Positions 25,301 to 36,894 of a DNA stretch of 64,000 bases are shown piece by piece (the first letter of the stretch is position 1; every line of letters starts with the position of its first letter). The translations under genes were made by a program, and so were the position numbers. Under the pieces are notes generated by a model. The model worked only from the letters and a program-made list of their open reading frames with translations, was not told the DNA's origin and did no database searches. The DNA is from Vicugna pacos (Eukaryota; Chordata; Mammalia; Artiodactyla; Camelidae): positions 3,472,001-3,536,000 of the forward strand of contig NW_027328739.1 of assembly GCF_048564905.1 (NCBI RefSeq), read 5' to 3'.

Positions 25301-26340
25301 TTAATATTTTTCCAAAAAAACATACAGATGAGTAACAGGCAAGTGAGAAAATTGCACAACATTAATAATTATTAGTTAATAGCAGTTCAAAACCACAATA
25401 AGTCATCACTTCACACTGGTCAAATGGCTATTATGAAAATGTCTACAAATAGAAACTGTTGGAGATGATGTGGAGGAAGCAATTGTCTTGTATTCTCTTG
25501 GTAGAAATGCAAATTGGTACAATTTCTATGGAAAACAGTATTCAGATTTCTTTAACAACTAAAACAGAACTACCATATGAAACAGTAACCCCTCTCCTAG
25601 GAAAAATCTGAGGAAGAAACCCTAAATTGAGAAGAACCAATGTTCACAACAGTACTGTTTATAATATGCAAGACATGGAAGCAATCCAAGAGCCCACAGT
25701 AGAGTATGGACTTAAGTAGATATGATGGTTTTATAAATATGCAATGGAATAATACTCAGCCATGAATAATATAACACATGGCTATTTCAGCATCATGAAT
25801 GGACCTAGTAAATATTGTGCTTAATGAAATAACTTAGAAAAAGACAAAAGTATATAATATAATCTATATGTGGAATCTAAAGAATAACAAATATTTGTGT
25901 ACATCTACCTATAGCTATCTATTGATAGATGACAAATAAGTAGATACATAGAAGGATATATAGGCACATGATAGATAGATAGATATAAAGATAGATAGAT
26001 AGATAGAGACATGGTAGAGAGATAGAGAGATTAGATAGACAAGACTGAAGCAGACTGAAAGATATGGGAAAAAATTTATGTTTACCAAAGGGGAAGGGAA
26101 AGGCAATTCAATGGTAGGACCACTGCAAGGTAAAAATAGTATACATAAAGGAGATAAGCAACAAGGATAATGTGTATAGATTAGGGAATTAGACACAATA
26201 ACTTATAATAATTGTATGTTACAATTATTGTCATAATTTATAATGCAATGTAATCTAAAAAGTGGTTGGAATCACTATGCTGTTCATCTGAAACTACACA
26301 ATATAGTACATCTACTCTACTTCAATTAAAAATAAAAAAT
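22306..26340 (+). mobile_element. Plus-strand L1, ORF2 and 3' end, unit 1
   Basis: It begins within the endonuclease domain (TATGGACCCAACACCATAGA at about 22508) and continues through the reverse transcriptase (about 23400-24300). The C-terminal ORF2 (about 24700-25850) follows. The 3' UTR carries a GATA run and ends ACTTCAATTAAAAATAAAA at about 26340. Decayed; no long frame. Confidence 0.88.
25972..26009 (+). repeat. GATA microsatellite, unit 1
   Basis: Two short runs of GATA units split by ATAAA, inside the L1 3' UTR. Confidence 0.85.
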
Positions 26341-28330
26341 CTCATGTATAATTTAGTCCTTTTTCTGCTGATAGCATCTTCCTTTAATATTATTTTACCT
26401 TTACTCATTACCTTTTATGTTTACTGACTCAAATTATTTCTATTTCTGTTGTGAACATGTTAACAGAATGAGATACCTATATTTATTGCAACTGAATTAC
26501 TATTTTTCTCTCATTAATTCATATAGAATAGTAGCATTTAAAAACATACCCAAAGAAACAGTTGCAACCTTCTTGTGGTCTCTGCTTAGTATTTTGTTCA
26601 ATGTTTTGTGTATATTTGCCATTTTATTTTTCTTAGAATAGAACTTTTCTGAACCTCTTGTAATGTGTCTCAGTTTTCTTTTTTACATCTCACTCAATTT
26701 TGTTTGTCTGGTAAATACTTTATTTTTACTTTACACCTAAGTGATAACTGTTCAAGTTAGAGTATCCTTGGGTGAGAGATTTCTTATTTCAGTAGTTTGA
26801 AAATGTCCATTTAATTACCCTTGGTGTATGTTTTCTGCTCAGCAATCTGCTGATAGCCTAATGGGGGTTCCTATGTAGATTAACATAAGTTTTATTGGCT
26901 GCTTTTAAAATTTTTCTCTGGCATTTTCTTCCCAATTTGCATATGATGTATCTTGAAGAAGGTCTCATTGACTTAAAGTTATTGGTGTTGTGTTGGCTCA
27001 CGGAATTGTATGTCAGTTCCTTATCCAGGTTCAGGAAGTTATCAACTATTACAACTTTAATTAAACCATCAGCTGCCTTCTAAATTTCTCCTCCCTCCAG
27101 GATTTCACTCTAATGTGAACTTCCTGAAGAAGTCTGATGTCTATTTTAGAATTTCCTCACTTTTTAATATCTTATATTTCTGCCCTCTCCTATCATTTCT
27201 TGTTTTGTATTGGTGAGTTTGCTAATCTCTCTTCCACAAGACAGTCTTCTTCCAATGCTTTCTGTTGCATACTTCATATCATTTATTAAGTTCATCTGGT
27301 CCTCCAATAATGTTTGGTTGTTACATAGTTTCAGTCTCTTAGGTAATGTATTCCTTACCAACATTTATTTTATTCCTGAGCTCACTAAACTGCTTTCTGT
27401 GTTTTGTTTTTTGTACTGAGATTCTGTATGACAACTCTTTGGATTCACTGTTAGTTATACGGTAATATTCCATGACCTTAAATGTGTTTGCTGCAGGGTT
27501 GATATTGTGTGTGTGTGTGTGTGTTCATGTATGTGTGCATTTGCCTGTGCGTGTGTGTCTGTGTCTGTGTCAGTTTCTTTGTTTGTGTATCTGTGTGTGT
27601 GTGTGCCCTATAATGTTACTGTGATTGGTCATGATCCTGGTAAATTATTGCTCTGATGACCCTAAAACACAGATTGTGATTTGGAGTCCTTGTTTGGTTT
27701 TACTTATCTGAGCTACCTCTGATAATATTTCAAAATGGCACTTTCTAGTCGCTACTGTCTGGATAAAAGATTGCTTACATTGTCACTTCTTAAACAAATC
27801 TGGAAGTTAATGCCACTTTTGTCACTGGGCCATTGAACCCTTCCTTTTATCTGATATCCCTTAAGACTGAGTGCACACATTGAGGAAATGTGTAAAGACA
27901 GGTGGGTAGTTGGAATCAGGCAACTGCCTTTGCCATCTCCAATGTTGCAAGGTACCTTTTCTCCACCACTGTGAATGGGAAGTAGGGAGAGCGTCATGAA
28001 TGTCTGAGCGTCAAAAGGACGGAAATTCTGTCTGCATTGTTTCTCCCTCCTAGTTACCTGTGACCATGAGTACTGGTGCAGTTGGAGGCTGAAGCTGTGT
28101 GAACCACTGAGACCCTGTTTCTACTGGGTACTCTGAAACTCTGGGCTCAGATACCCTAGTAAGTGGGCCTTGGTCACAGGCACGAACTTGTCTTCCCTCA
28201 GATCAGCCACCATTATGTGTTTTAGCCCACCAAAATTCAGCTGTACACATGTGTTCTGGAGTATTGTTTTGTGTTGTGGTTATTTTTGTTGAGATGTGAT
28301 CGTTTCACTGACTGTAGATTTAAAGACAGA
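26341..28330 (-). mobile_element. Antisense L1 5' UTR/ORF1 region, unit 1
   Basis: The plus strand resembles the reverse of an old L1 ORF1 and 5' region: GCTGATAGCCTAATGGGGGT, TTGGCTGCTTTTAAAATTTT-like stretches, and TCCTCCCTCCAGGATTTCAC, followed by a TG repeat and a GGCACTTTCTAGTCGCTACT block. No frame survives. The right boundary is uncertain. Confidence 0.65.
27508..27606 (+). repeat. TG/GTGTCT microsatellite, unit 1
   Basis: Imperfect TG dinucleotides with GTGTCT variants, within the antisense L1 5' region. Confidence 0.8.
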
Positions 28331-28439
28331 GACAGAAAAAGTTTAAACTTATGTCACTGTATTCAAAGTTTAAACTTTTACATTTAAAAGCTTAAATTCT
28401 AATAAGGACATTATAAGAACAGTAAAGAAAGTGAACTAA

Positions 28440-30115
28440 TTACCTCCCTTCATATCAGAGTACTACAAAATATTTTTTTTCCTGGGTTCTTTTCTTCAAT
28501 ATTTTTCCCAAATGCATGAATATTTTAGTATAATATATGCCTCTAAATTCTTTAAAATCATTTAAATTATTAAAATATTACTCTGTGCTGTAAATATAGC
28601 CCTGTTTGTTCTCTAATTTATAACTAGTAGCTTGCATATTTCTGTCTTCCCCCATCCTTCTTCCCTATCCCCAGTGGAAACCACTACTTGGTACACTACA
28701 CATATATAAGTGTTTCTGCTCTGTTTTTTTTATGATTATTTCTCTTATATATTTTGTTTCCTCATGAAAGTAGTAACATACAGTGTTTTTCTCTGTATGG
28801 CTTATTTTCCAACGTGCAACACTATCTGGGTCCAGATACATTGTTCCAAATGGCAGAATTTTATTTTTTGATATGACAATGACTAAGTATTTATTTTGTT
28901 ATCTATATCTCACATCTACTTCAGCCAATCATATTTTGATGGGCAGTTGATTTGTGCTTCTATCCTTGGCTATTATAAATGATGATGTTAAGAAATTTGG
29001 GGGTACTATATCCTTTAAATTTAATGTTTACATTTTTTTAGGTTTATAAAAAAACTGGAATTGATGCAACATATAGTGTTTCTATTTCTAGTTTACTTAG
29101 CACTGTCCACACTTTTATAATAGTGGATGCATCAATTTATATTTCCACCAACAGTTTATTTGGGTTCCCTTTTTTCAACATTCATATTAATGTTTGTCAT
29201 TTGAAGACTTTTTTTAATAACAATTTTGGTTGCTGTGAGATTATATTTCATTCTGGTTATGATTTATGTTTTCCTAATGAATAGCAAAATTATATTTCTT
29301 TTTATGTCCATGAAAATCATCCACATGTCTGTTTTTGAAAAGATTCCATGAAGATCCTTCTACTGTTTTTAAGTTGGGGTCTTTGTTTTTTAAATAATGA
29401 GTATAAAATGCTATATATACATTATGGATATTAACACCTTGTGGGTTTCATAGTCTGAAACTCTTCCTTCTATTCTGTGTGTTGTGATAAGTCTTACTGA
29501 GGGTTTCCTTTGCTCTGCAAAAAGTTTTGCATTTCACACTTATACAAGAAGCGGAATCACTGTATCACATAGTACATCTATTTTTTCTCAGTATAATTAA
29601 AAACTGTTTTTGTTTGTTTTCCTTTTTTGATTAATTAGGAGATAGATCAAAAATAAATATTGTTATGATTTATCACAAAAGCAGTTTTGTTCCTGTTCTT
29701 GTTCAGAAAATGCATAGTTTCAGGTTTTACATTTAGGAAATTAATCCATTTCTATTTTATTTTGTATACTATGTAAGGAAGTGCTCTTACATCTACTTTT
29801 TACATGTAATGTCCAGTTTTCCCAGAACTACTTTTTGAAGAGACTGTCTTTTTTCCATTGTATACTGTTGCATCCTTTATTGTAGGCTAATTGACCATAT
29901 GTGTGTGTGTTTATTTAAGGACTCTTTATTTTGTTCCATTGATCTATGTGACTCTTTTAGTGAAATATTTTGATGTTTTCTTACTGTATATTTGTAGTAT
30001 GTTTTAAAGTCAGGGAGGATAATAACCGTAGCTTTGTTAATTTTTCAAAGATAATTTTAAAAAATTTGGGTCTTTCAGAATTTAGTAAAAATTTTATTAT
30101 TTTCCACCTTGTTTT
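28440..30115 (-). mobile_element. Antisense L1 3' region, unit 1
   Basis: The plus strand gives L1 3' UTR and ORF2 C-terminus reversed: TATAGCCCTGTTTGTTCTCT, CCCAGTGGAAACCACTACTT, TTTCCACCAACAGTTTATTT, and TTTGTTCCATTGATCTATGT near 29940. It ends near 30115. Confidence 0.8.
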
Positions 30116-30159
30116 GTGAAGAAACATATGGATTCTGTGAGAATAGAAATTTAATAAAA

Positions 30160-33100
30160 GAAGAAAACCTGAGAAAAATTTTAAAGTGTGGAGGATAAAT
30201 CATACAAGCTTAAACAACCAAGGATTGCTGTATAAATCAAAGAAAAAATACATAAAGAAATATAACAACAAAAACAAATTCCATGTGTTATAACAAAAGC
30301 AATATTAATAGGGATGTTTATAGCAAAACAATCCGACTTATACAAATAAGAAACAACTCTCTCTTATAACATAATCTTTCAAACAAAAGATGTAGCAAAA
30401 TAATAAACAAACTTGTTAGTGGAAAGAAAGACAGCTGAAATGTCAAAACATAAATACATAAAATAAAGATTAAAAATAGAAACATCTAAACAAACTACAT
30501 AATGACCTTTGAAAGATAAATAAAACTGATAAAATTTAAAGAGAATCATGAGCAAAAAAGAGAGTACATTTTAAAAAGCTCCAAAATAAATGAGAAGTTA
30601 TAGCTTATATCAAAGTAAAACAAAGCATCATAAGATGATACAACAAATTATATGCCAATTAAAATCGAATCTCTAGAAGAAATGGACAATTTCTTAGAAA
30701 GACATAATCTCCAGAATGGAATGAGAAGTAGAAAATATTAACAGATTATCACTAATGAAATTGAATAAGTAATTAAACAATTTCTCCCAAGAAATAAAAT
30801 TCCAGGCCTAGACAGCTTCACAGGTGACTTCTGCCAAACATTGAAAGAAGAGCTATCACCTATACTTCTCAGAGAATTCCAAAAACTTGCAGAGGAATGA
30901 AGGCTTCCTAACCCACCATTCTGTATCACACTACTACTAAAACAGGAACAAATACCACATAAACTTTTTGTTTAAATACTGATAAGCATACATAAATCAT
31001 CAATAAATATTAGCAAAGCAAACTATACATCAAAAGGATTATACAGTATGATTAAGTCCCTTTTATGCCAGGTATGCAAAAGTGATTCATTACCCAGAAA
31101 TTAATCAATATGATACACCAAACTAACAAATTGAAAAATAAAAATTATATGGTCACCTCAAAAGGGTTATAAAATGTTTTGACAAATTCAATATCTATTT
31201 ATGATTATATTTCTCCTCAAATTGGGTATGAGGAAACATACCTCAACACATTTAAGGTCGCATATGACAAGTATTCAGCTAACATGACACTCACTGAAAA
31301 ACTGAAAACATCTGCTGTAAGAGCAGGAAGAAGACAAGATTGTTCACACTTTCCACTGTTATTCAGTATCGTATTGGAAATTCTAGCCATAGCTATCCAA
31401 ATGAAAGTAAATGAAATATAGTTATTTCAGAAAAGGAGTAAAGGAATCTGTTTGCAGATGAAATACTTTAAACAGAAATCCGAAAGAAGATGCCACAATA
31501 CTACATGGGCTTCTCAATGCATTTGGTAAAATTTCAGAATGTAAAATTAACATACAGAAATCTTTCATTTCTACACACTAACAACAAGCTAAGAGATAGA
31601 AAAAGTGAGGAAACTTTCTCATTTACTGTTGCATTACAAAAAAATATCAAGAAATATATCCAACCAAGGAGGTAAAAGACGTGTACTCAGAAAACTATAA
31701 AATATGTATAACAGAAATTGAAGATAATGCAAACAAGTGAAAGGATATACTGTGTTCATAGATTAGGAAAAAAAATATTGTTTAAATGACAGTATAAGGC
31801 CAAGAAAAAACACAAATTAAATTCAGTGCCTATGAAAATACAAATGGCATTTTCAGACGCTTACAAAAAATAATTCTTAAATTTACATGTAAACACAAAA
31901 GTGTTGAAATCACTAAAAAAAAGAAAAGAAAAGAAAACGAACAAACTAAAAACACAAACAACTTTGACAGAGACCTAATAGGATGTAACACTGTACCTGA
32001 TTTTAAAATATAATACAAAGCTACAGTAATGAATATGGTAGTGTCACAGAACAAAGAGAATAATGGAACAAAACAGAATGCCTAAAAATGAAATCAGACA
32101 GTTACGCTCATTTAGCCCATTACAAAAAAGTGAATATACAGTCGGGGAAAGTAATTAACAGGCAAATGAAAATGGTTAACATTACTAAACATCAGAAAAA
32201 AGCAATTCCAAAACACAATGAGATATTATGTCCCTCCTTTCAGAATGACTATTATCAAAAATGTAACAAATGTAAATATTGGTGAGGATGTAAGAAAAAG
32301 CACCCTGCTGCACTGCTTGAGTGAATGTAAATTTGTGTTTCCACTCTGGAAAACAGTATGGAGTTTTATCTAAAAATTAATAATGAAATATGATCCAACA
32401 TTTCCATATCTAGATACTTATTCCAAGGAAATAAAAACACAAATCAGAAAAGATAAATTCACCCTATATTCACTGTGGCATTATATACAATAGCCAGGCT
32501 ATAGAAGCAAATTAATTGCTCATCAATTGATGATGGATAAAAACGATGTGTGCCTATGTTATATATATCTACCCATCAATTAACTACAGATATATCTGTA
32601 TTTATATTCATATATATATATACACACATTAAACATATGTATATATGTACACATATATATATGCACACACACACATAAAAATACAATGGGTTATTACTCA
32701 GCTCTAAATAGAATAAGATTAAGTCATTTGCAACAAATAGGTAGACCAACAGGGTAATATGCTAAGTGAAATAAGTCAGAAAGAGAATGAAAAATGCAGA
32801 ATTGTTTTACTTATACTTGGAATTAAAACAAATGAACATAATAAAATAGAAAACGAGTTATTGATATAGATAGAAACATGTTGCTTACAATAAGGGCGGA
32901 AATGTGGTGAAGAAAAACAAATAGTTGAGGAAAATTTAGAGAGAAAATTTTCCAGTTGCAAATTAAATGAGTCAGAGACAAGAAATGAACTGTGTGGGGA
33001 ATAGTCAATAACTTTGAAATAGCTTTAAATAGCAACATATCATAACTAGATTTATTCTTGTGATCAGTTTGAAATGTATTAAAAATAGCAAACAGTATGT

Positions 33101-33540
33101 TATGTAAGAGAAACTAACACAGAGTTAAAGAATAAACTACACTTCAAAAGCAAACAAGCACACTTATAGAAAAAAATTAGATTTGTAGTTAACAGAGGCA
33201 GGGTTTGGGAAAGGAGAATTTGATTTTGCACTCAAATACTACAAACATCCAGCCGTAAAATAAACGTGTTCTAGGGATGCCCCGTAGAAACATGAAAATT
33301 ACAATTAACACCGCTTTATGTCTTATATGAATGTTGTTAAGAGAGTAGAACATAAAGTTTCTCATCACGACCAAAACACAAATTGTATTTCTTTAAAATT
33401 GTATCTAATGAGACAATGAATTCTCCCTAAAGTTCCTATGATATTTATTTCTTGATACTTATAATCAAATCACTATCCTGTGCACCTAAACTTACACAAT
33501 GTTTTATGTCAATTATATCTCAATAAAAGCAGAAGAAAAA
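30160..33540 (+). mobile_element. Plus-strand L1, ORF2 with internal loss and 3' end, unit 1
   Basis: It begins in the ORF2 linker (GGGATGTTTATAGCAAAACA at about 30310), passes the reverse transcriptase (about 30780-31580; 31179-31421 is a readable piece) and ends TATATCTCAATAAAAGCAG near 33530. Near 32080-32110 the sequence jumps toward the C-terminal region, so part of ORF2 is missing. TA- and CA-rich repeats occur at 32575-32680. Its unit 2 counterpart lies outside the window. Confidence 0.85.
32575..32680 (+). repeat. TA/CA-rich simple repeat
   Basis: Alternating TA, then CACA runs, within the plus-strand L1 C-terminal region. Confidence 0.75.
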
Positions 33541-34650
33541 ATGGAAATTCAATGGTCATTTTTCCCCCAGGCATTTCTCATGATTGTTTTTGCAGCAAGT
33601 AAACTTGAGTCATGATATACTTATCCTAGGTAAAGATACTAATAAATAAGTGATTCTAATAAATTATACATAAAGATACTAATAAAATTAGTGTTTCACC
33701 ATGCCTTAAACTTTCTACATGTTAACACCCCACTGCTTCTGTAGGCATTAAAATTTCACTCTGTGTATTCATCTGAGATTAGGGAATGGATACAAATTTA
33801 AAACTGGCTGCTCTTGCTGTGAGTGATAAAGTTCACTGTCTCTGACCAATGGTCTCAACTCCCCGACAGCATCTGTAAGAAAAGAACATGCTAGGTTGCT
33901 AAAAATCTCAGCATGGTAAAATCTCAGAACTCCTACAATTCTTAACTGTTTTGCAATGGGAATGCAATACTGACAAAGACTTGATTTTGCATAACAATGT
34001 GGTGTTTTCTCTTGGTTGCATTAAGGGATGTGAGGATAATCCCTGAGATCCACAACAAACATTCTCCCTCAATGCTGGGCAAAGAGGTGTAAAGGTTCTG
34101 CATTATTAGCACTGAGGACTGCTTTCAAAATGGTGACTATGTTCACTCTATTCCAAGTAGTCCAAGGGAAGAAAGGTTATTACAATTTCTAGGTGAACGG
34201 GAATAAGTCAGTGTGTCAGATTCTATAAATTAGTCAACAGGTGTTCAAAGCCAAAAAAAGTTGTGTCAACAATGAGAATTAAAAGAAAATCTTAGGCATA
34301 TGCTTAAATTAAAAAGGAGACAGAGTTCAGTGCTGGGCTCTGGGTACTGGAGAATGTATAAGCCTCAGTCCACTTCAAGGGTTCAGTGGCTTGGCCCTAG
34401 CATCTGCTCGGGATTCAATGAACAGGTAACAATTAGTATATTGGGAGAAATATAATTTACCTCCCCCTGATCTGAAGAAAATCTGGTGGCTCAATGAAAC
34501 TCTTAATTCACAGAGATTCTGACAGATGAAGGGGAACAATTCACTGATGACTCAACTAAGAGAAACTTAGTTACTGCTTAAAAATCCATCTTCATACACA
34601 CAAAGTGGTAGACAGATCTGTAGTATTTAGTGGGAAGTATTCAGTGGGCA
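33541..34650. other. Repeat-free stretch before the unit 2 start
   Basis: About 1.1 kb with no L1, SINE or readable gene, of more average base composition than its surroundings. It is probably part of the host-derived segment that also holds the possible exon remnant and HSFY, continuing across 34650. The matching copy upstream of unit 1 is outside the window. Confidence 0.5.
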
Positions 34651-34759
34651 GAGCTCAGAGAATAGTTTTCAAAGCACCAGCCAACTTTTGTAGTTTTGCC
34701 AATATTCTACCTTTTCCCAGGTAGAAAACTATCGATGGACAAACAAATAATATTCTTCC

Positions 34760-35014
34760 TTAGAATTTCTGATTTTGAAAGTAAGCGGTAGCTTTTGACT
34801 TATCAGTATAGAACCTTGTTAAGATGATCACGATAAGACCCACTGTGTGATAAGAGACCTGGAAAGTAGCGACTGAACCATCCCATCTCAACCCTAGACT
34901 GCTAATGTAAGCAAAAACATAGCCACCATCAGGTTTCAGCTGGCAAACATAAAAGCTTGATGTTTCTGTTGTAGGAAAAACCACTACTGTCCAGACACAG
35001 TTCACCTGCTGCAT
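34760..35014 (-). other. Open frame of unknown nature, possible second exon remnant, unit 2
   Basis: An 84-codon open frame on the minus strand includes CQLKPDGGYVFAYISSLG. The aligned frame in unit 1 (about 200-345) stays readable with a stop after TTETSSF. A CAG acceptor-like site lies inside the frame and a CAG-GT donor-like site follows VATFQ, so an exon of about 110 bases could sit within it. No similarity recognised. Confidence 0.25.
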
Positions 35015-35072
35015 GTGAGCTCTTTTCTTCTCTTGGTAAAGGTCATATTGTTGGGATATTGTCAGAACTTAC

Positions 35073-35254
35073 CCTGGACATTGCCCATTCTCCAGAGTAA
35101 CAAAGGCTTTTTTCACAACTGGTGACACATATTCAGGACTCAATTTTGCCATTCCAGTCTTATCAGCAGACACAAGCTGCATCATTGTGAGAAGAAGACT
35201 TAGGCTCCCTGACTTTGCCAACAATTTTTCCAGCATTTCAGGGCATTTCACATT
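35073..35254 (-). other. Possible exon remnant of an unrecognised gene, unit 2
   Basis: A 182-base stretch is fully open on the minus strand. It is bounded by a TTTCAG acceptor-like site and a strong donor-like GGTAAGT sequence at 35073-35067. The peptide begins NVKCPEMLEKLLAKSGSLSL and includes KLSPEYVSPVVKKAFVTLEN. A second open stretch, with CQLKPDGGYVFAYISSLG, follows within 34760-35014 after another CAG acceptor-like site, with a possible donor after TTCCAG. I do not recognise either piece. The pattern suggests two small exons of an unknown gene, or an alternative HSFY 3' end, but noncoding chance is not excluded. Confidence 0.35.
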
Positions 35255-35269
35255 CTGAAAATGCTTCAC

Positions 35270-36796
35270 CTTTTATTTTAAATTAATGGGAAATAGTCAA
35301 AGGCTTCCATGAATATTTTATATTTACTAATATCTGCAGAAAATTTGTATTCTTGCAGTTGGACAAATTTTTAATTCCACCACCCTCACCTCCTTGTAGT
35401 CCACACATTTCAGATTGCAATTTGGTTATTGAATTCGACCACCCCAACCAAGTGGCTAGTACCACTTAGATACAAACTTTGTGATGGTTAGAAGGGGCAC
35501 AAGTTATGTGGGGTGTATAAACCTACATTAAATTTTTGCAATGGCACTGTCTCTTCTTGACAAAGCTCTGATTCTAAGAAGTAAATTAATCATAAGGCAG
35601 TATAGTTATCGGTATGGGGAAGAGACTCAGCTGTTTTGCGGTGGGTTGGTGATGAAAAGACATGAAAAAATCCAGCAAATGAGAATGGAATGCTTCAGAC
35701 CTCTGGAGGCATGAATGAAGAAGAATATATTACTTTGTCTCCTGTACCTACCTCCACTTACTGTCTCGAGTGACTAGTCTTTGGGCTATGAAAGATCTAG
35801 TATTTGGTGAAGAGTAAAGACCATAACGAAATAGTTTGAAAACCATGAGAGTTTTGTTGTTTCAAGAAAGTAGATTTTGCTTAAAGTCAACATGTATTTT
35901 TCATTCACTTAATACTTAAATTCATCCTGTGACATGTGCTGTGCTTAATGTGCTGGTATCCAAGTTAGACAAGGAAAGGGGGATAGACAGAAAACATCTG
36001 GATGAGGTGGTTTCTGTACTGAGACTGGGAAAGCCTAATTAGGTAATAAGAGGACACCCAAAGTCCAAGGATGAGCTGGAGTAAAAGTGGTGAGGTTGCA
36101 GCTTACATAGTTGACAATCTTTTGCCTGGATGTATCTCCAGATACAGAGAAACATAAAGAAATGCCAAGGTAGTCAGATGCCAGATTTATAAAGAAATGA
36201 GTAAACTAAGTTGAGTTTGTTTGCTTACATTTGGAAAGGCATTAATTGCCACCCTGAGGACGTAAGCATGTCTTTGGCTTGAACACAAAAGCAACATAAA
36301 TTATTGACTAGAAAATATAGTGTAGACTCTTGATGGCAAGAAATGAAAACACCAATTTCAATACTTTGAGAACAACACAAAGAAGATCATAGGTAAAATT
36401 ACTTTTTAAATTCTGCCACAAACTGAATGTGCCATTTGAGACTATATCATGTGACCTTTATGATTTCAGGGATGACATAATAGAGACCATAATCCCTGGA
36501 CTGCTTCCTGCATTTATTTCCTGTTCCAACCTTTCCTAACTTAACACTTTTCATACTTTCCAGGATGAGCCAGAAACCACTTAGTGATTTTCCCTTTCTC
36601 CATGTTTTAGTCTTATTCCAAATTCTTCCACTTTTTCTTCCTCCTTACAAGAAATTATTCAAATTTACTCCCATATTGCTCCATGAAATGATCACATCAA
36701 TCAAATATCACTTTTTTCTTTAAATGTTAACTTAGTCTCCATTTAACACTTAACTCTATTTAAAGAAAATAAGGTAAATACAGGTACACACCTATG
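35270..36796. other. HSFY 3' flank, no recognisable gene or repeat, unit 2
   Basis: Counterpart of 621-2145 with about 10 percent divergence and small indels. No recognisable coding or mobile sequence. Confidence 0.5.
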
Positions 36797-36802
36797 TTTA
36801 TT
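36797..36802 (-). promoter_or_regulatory. Candidate polyadenylation signal AATAAA, HSFY unit 2
   Basis: This is the counterpart of the unit 1 signal, about 95 bases past the former HSFY stop. The open frame created by the stop loss ends at 36805, just before it. Confidence 0.5.
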
Positions 36803-36894
36803 GTTCAAAAGGAAAATTGCAGATATTTGCCGACATTTGCCGACATCAATTTTAGTCTTTGTTTTCCTGCATAATCTGGTAGAACTCTGGTAGA

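Larger units (their letters stand above)
1..34650 (+). repeat. Tandem segmental duplication, unit 1 (one full period)
   Basis: The first bases reappear in the same orientation at 34651, and the same order of landmarks then follows: possible exon remnant, HSFY pseudogene, SINE scrap, and the same series of L1 elements with the same junctions. The offset drifts from about 34650 at the start to about 34716 near the right edge through small indels. A 278-base stretch in HSFY exon 2, compared by eye, differs at about 29 sites, and the first 60 bases differ at about 7. Every L1 insertion examined is shared, so all predate the duplication. The boundaries are arbitrary because the flanking copies lie outside the window. 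Confidence 0.95.

Noticed and set aside
25915-26196. Ser/Tyr/Ile-rich minus-strand frame
   Set aside because: Product of the GATA microsatellite read on the opposite strand.
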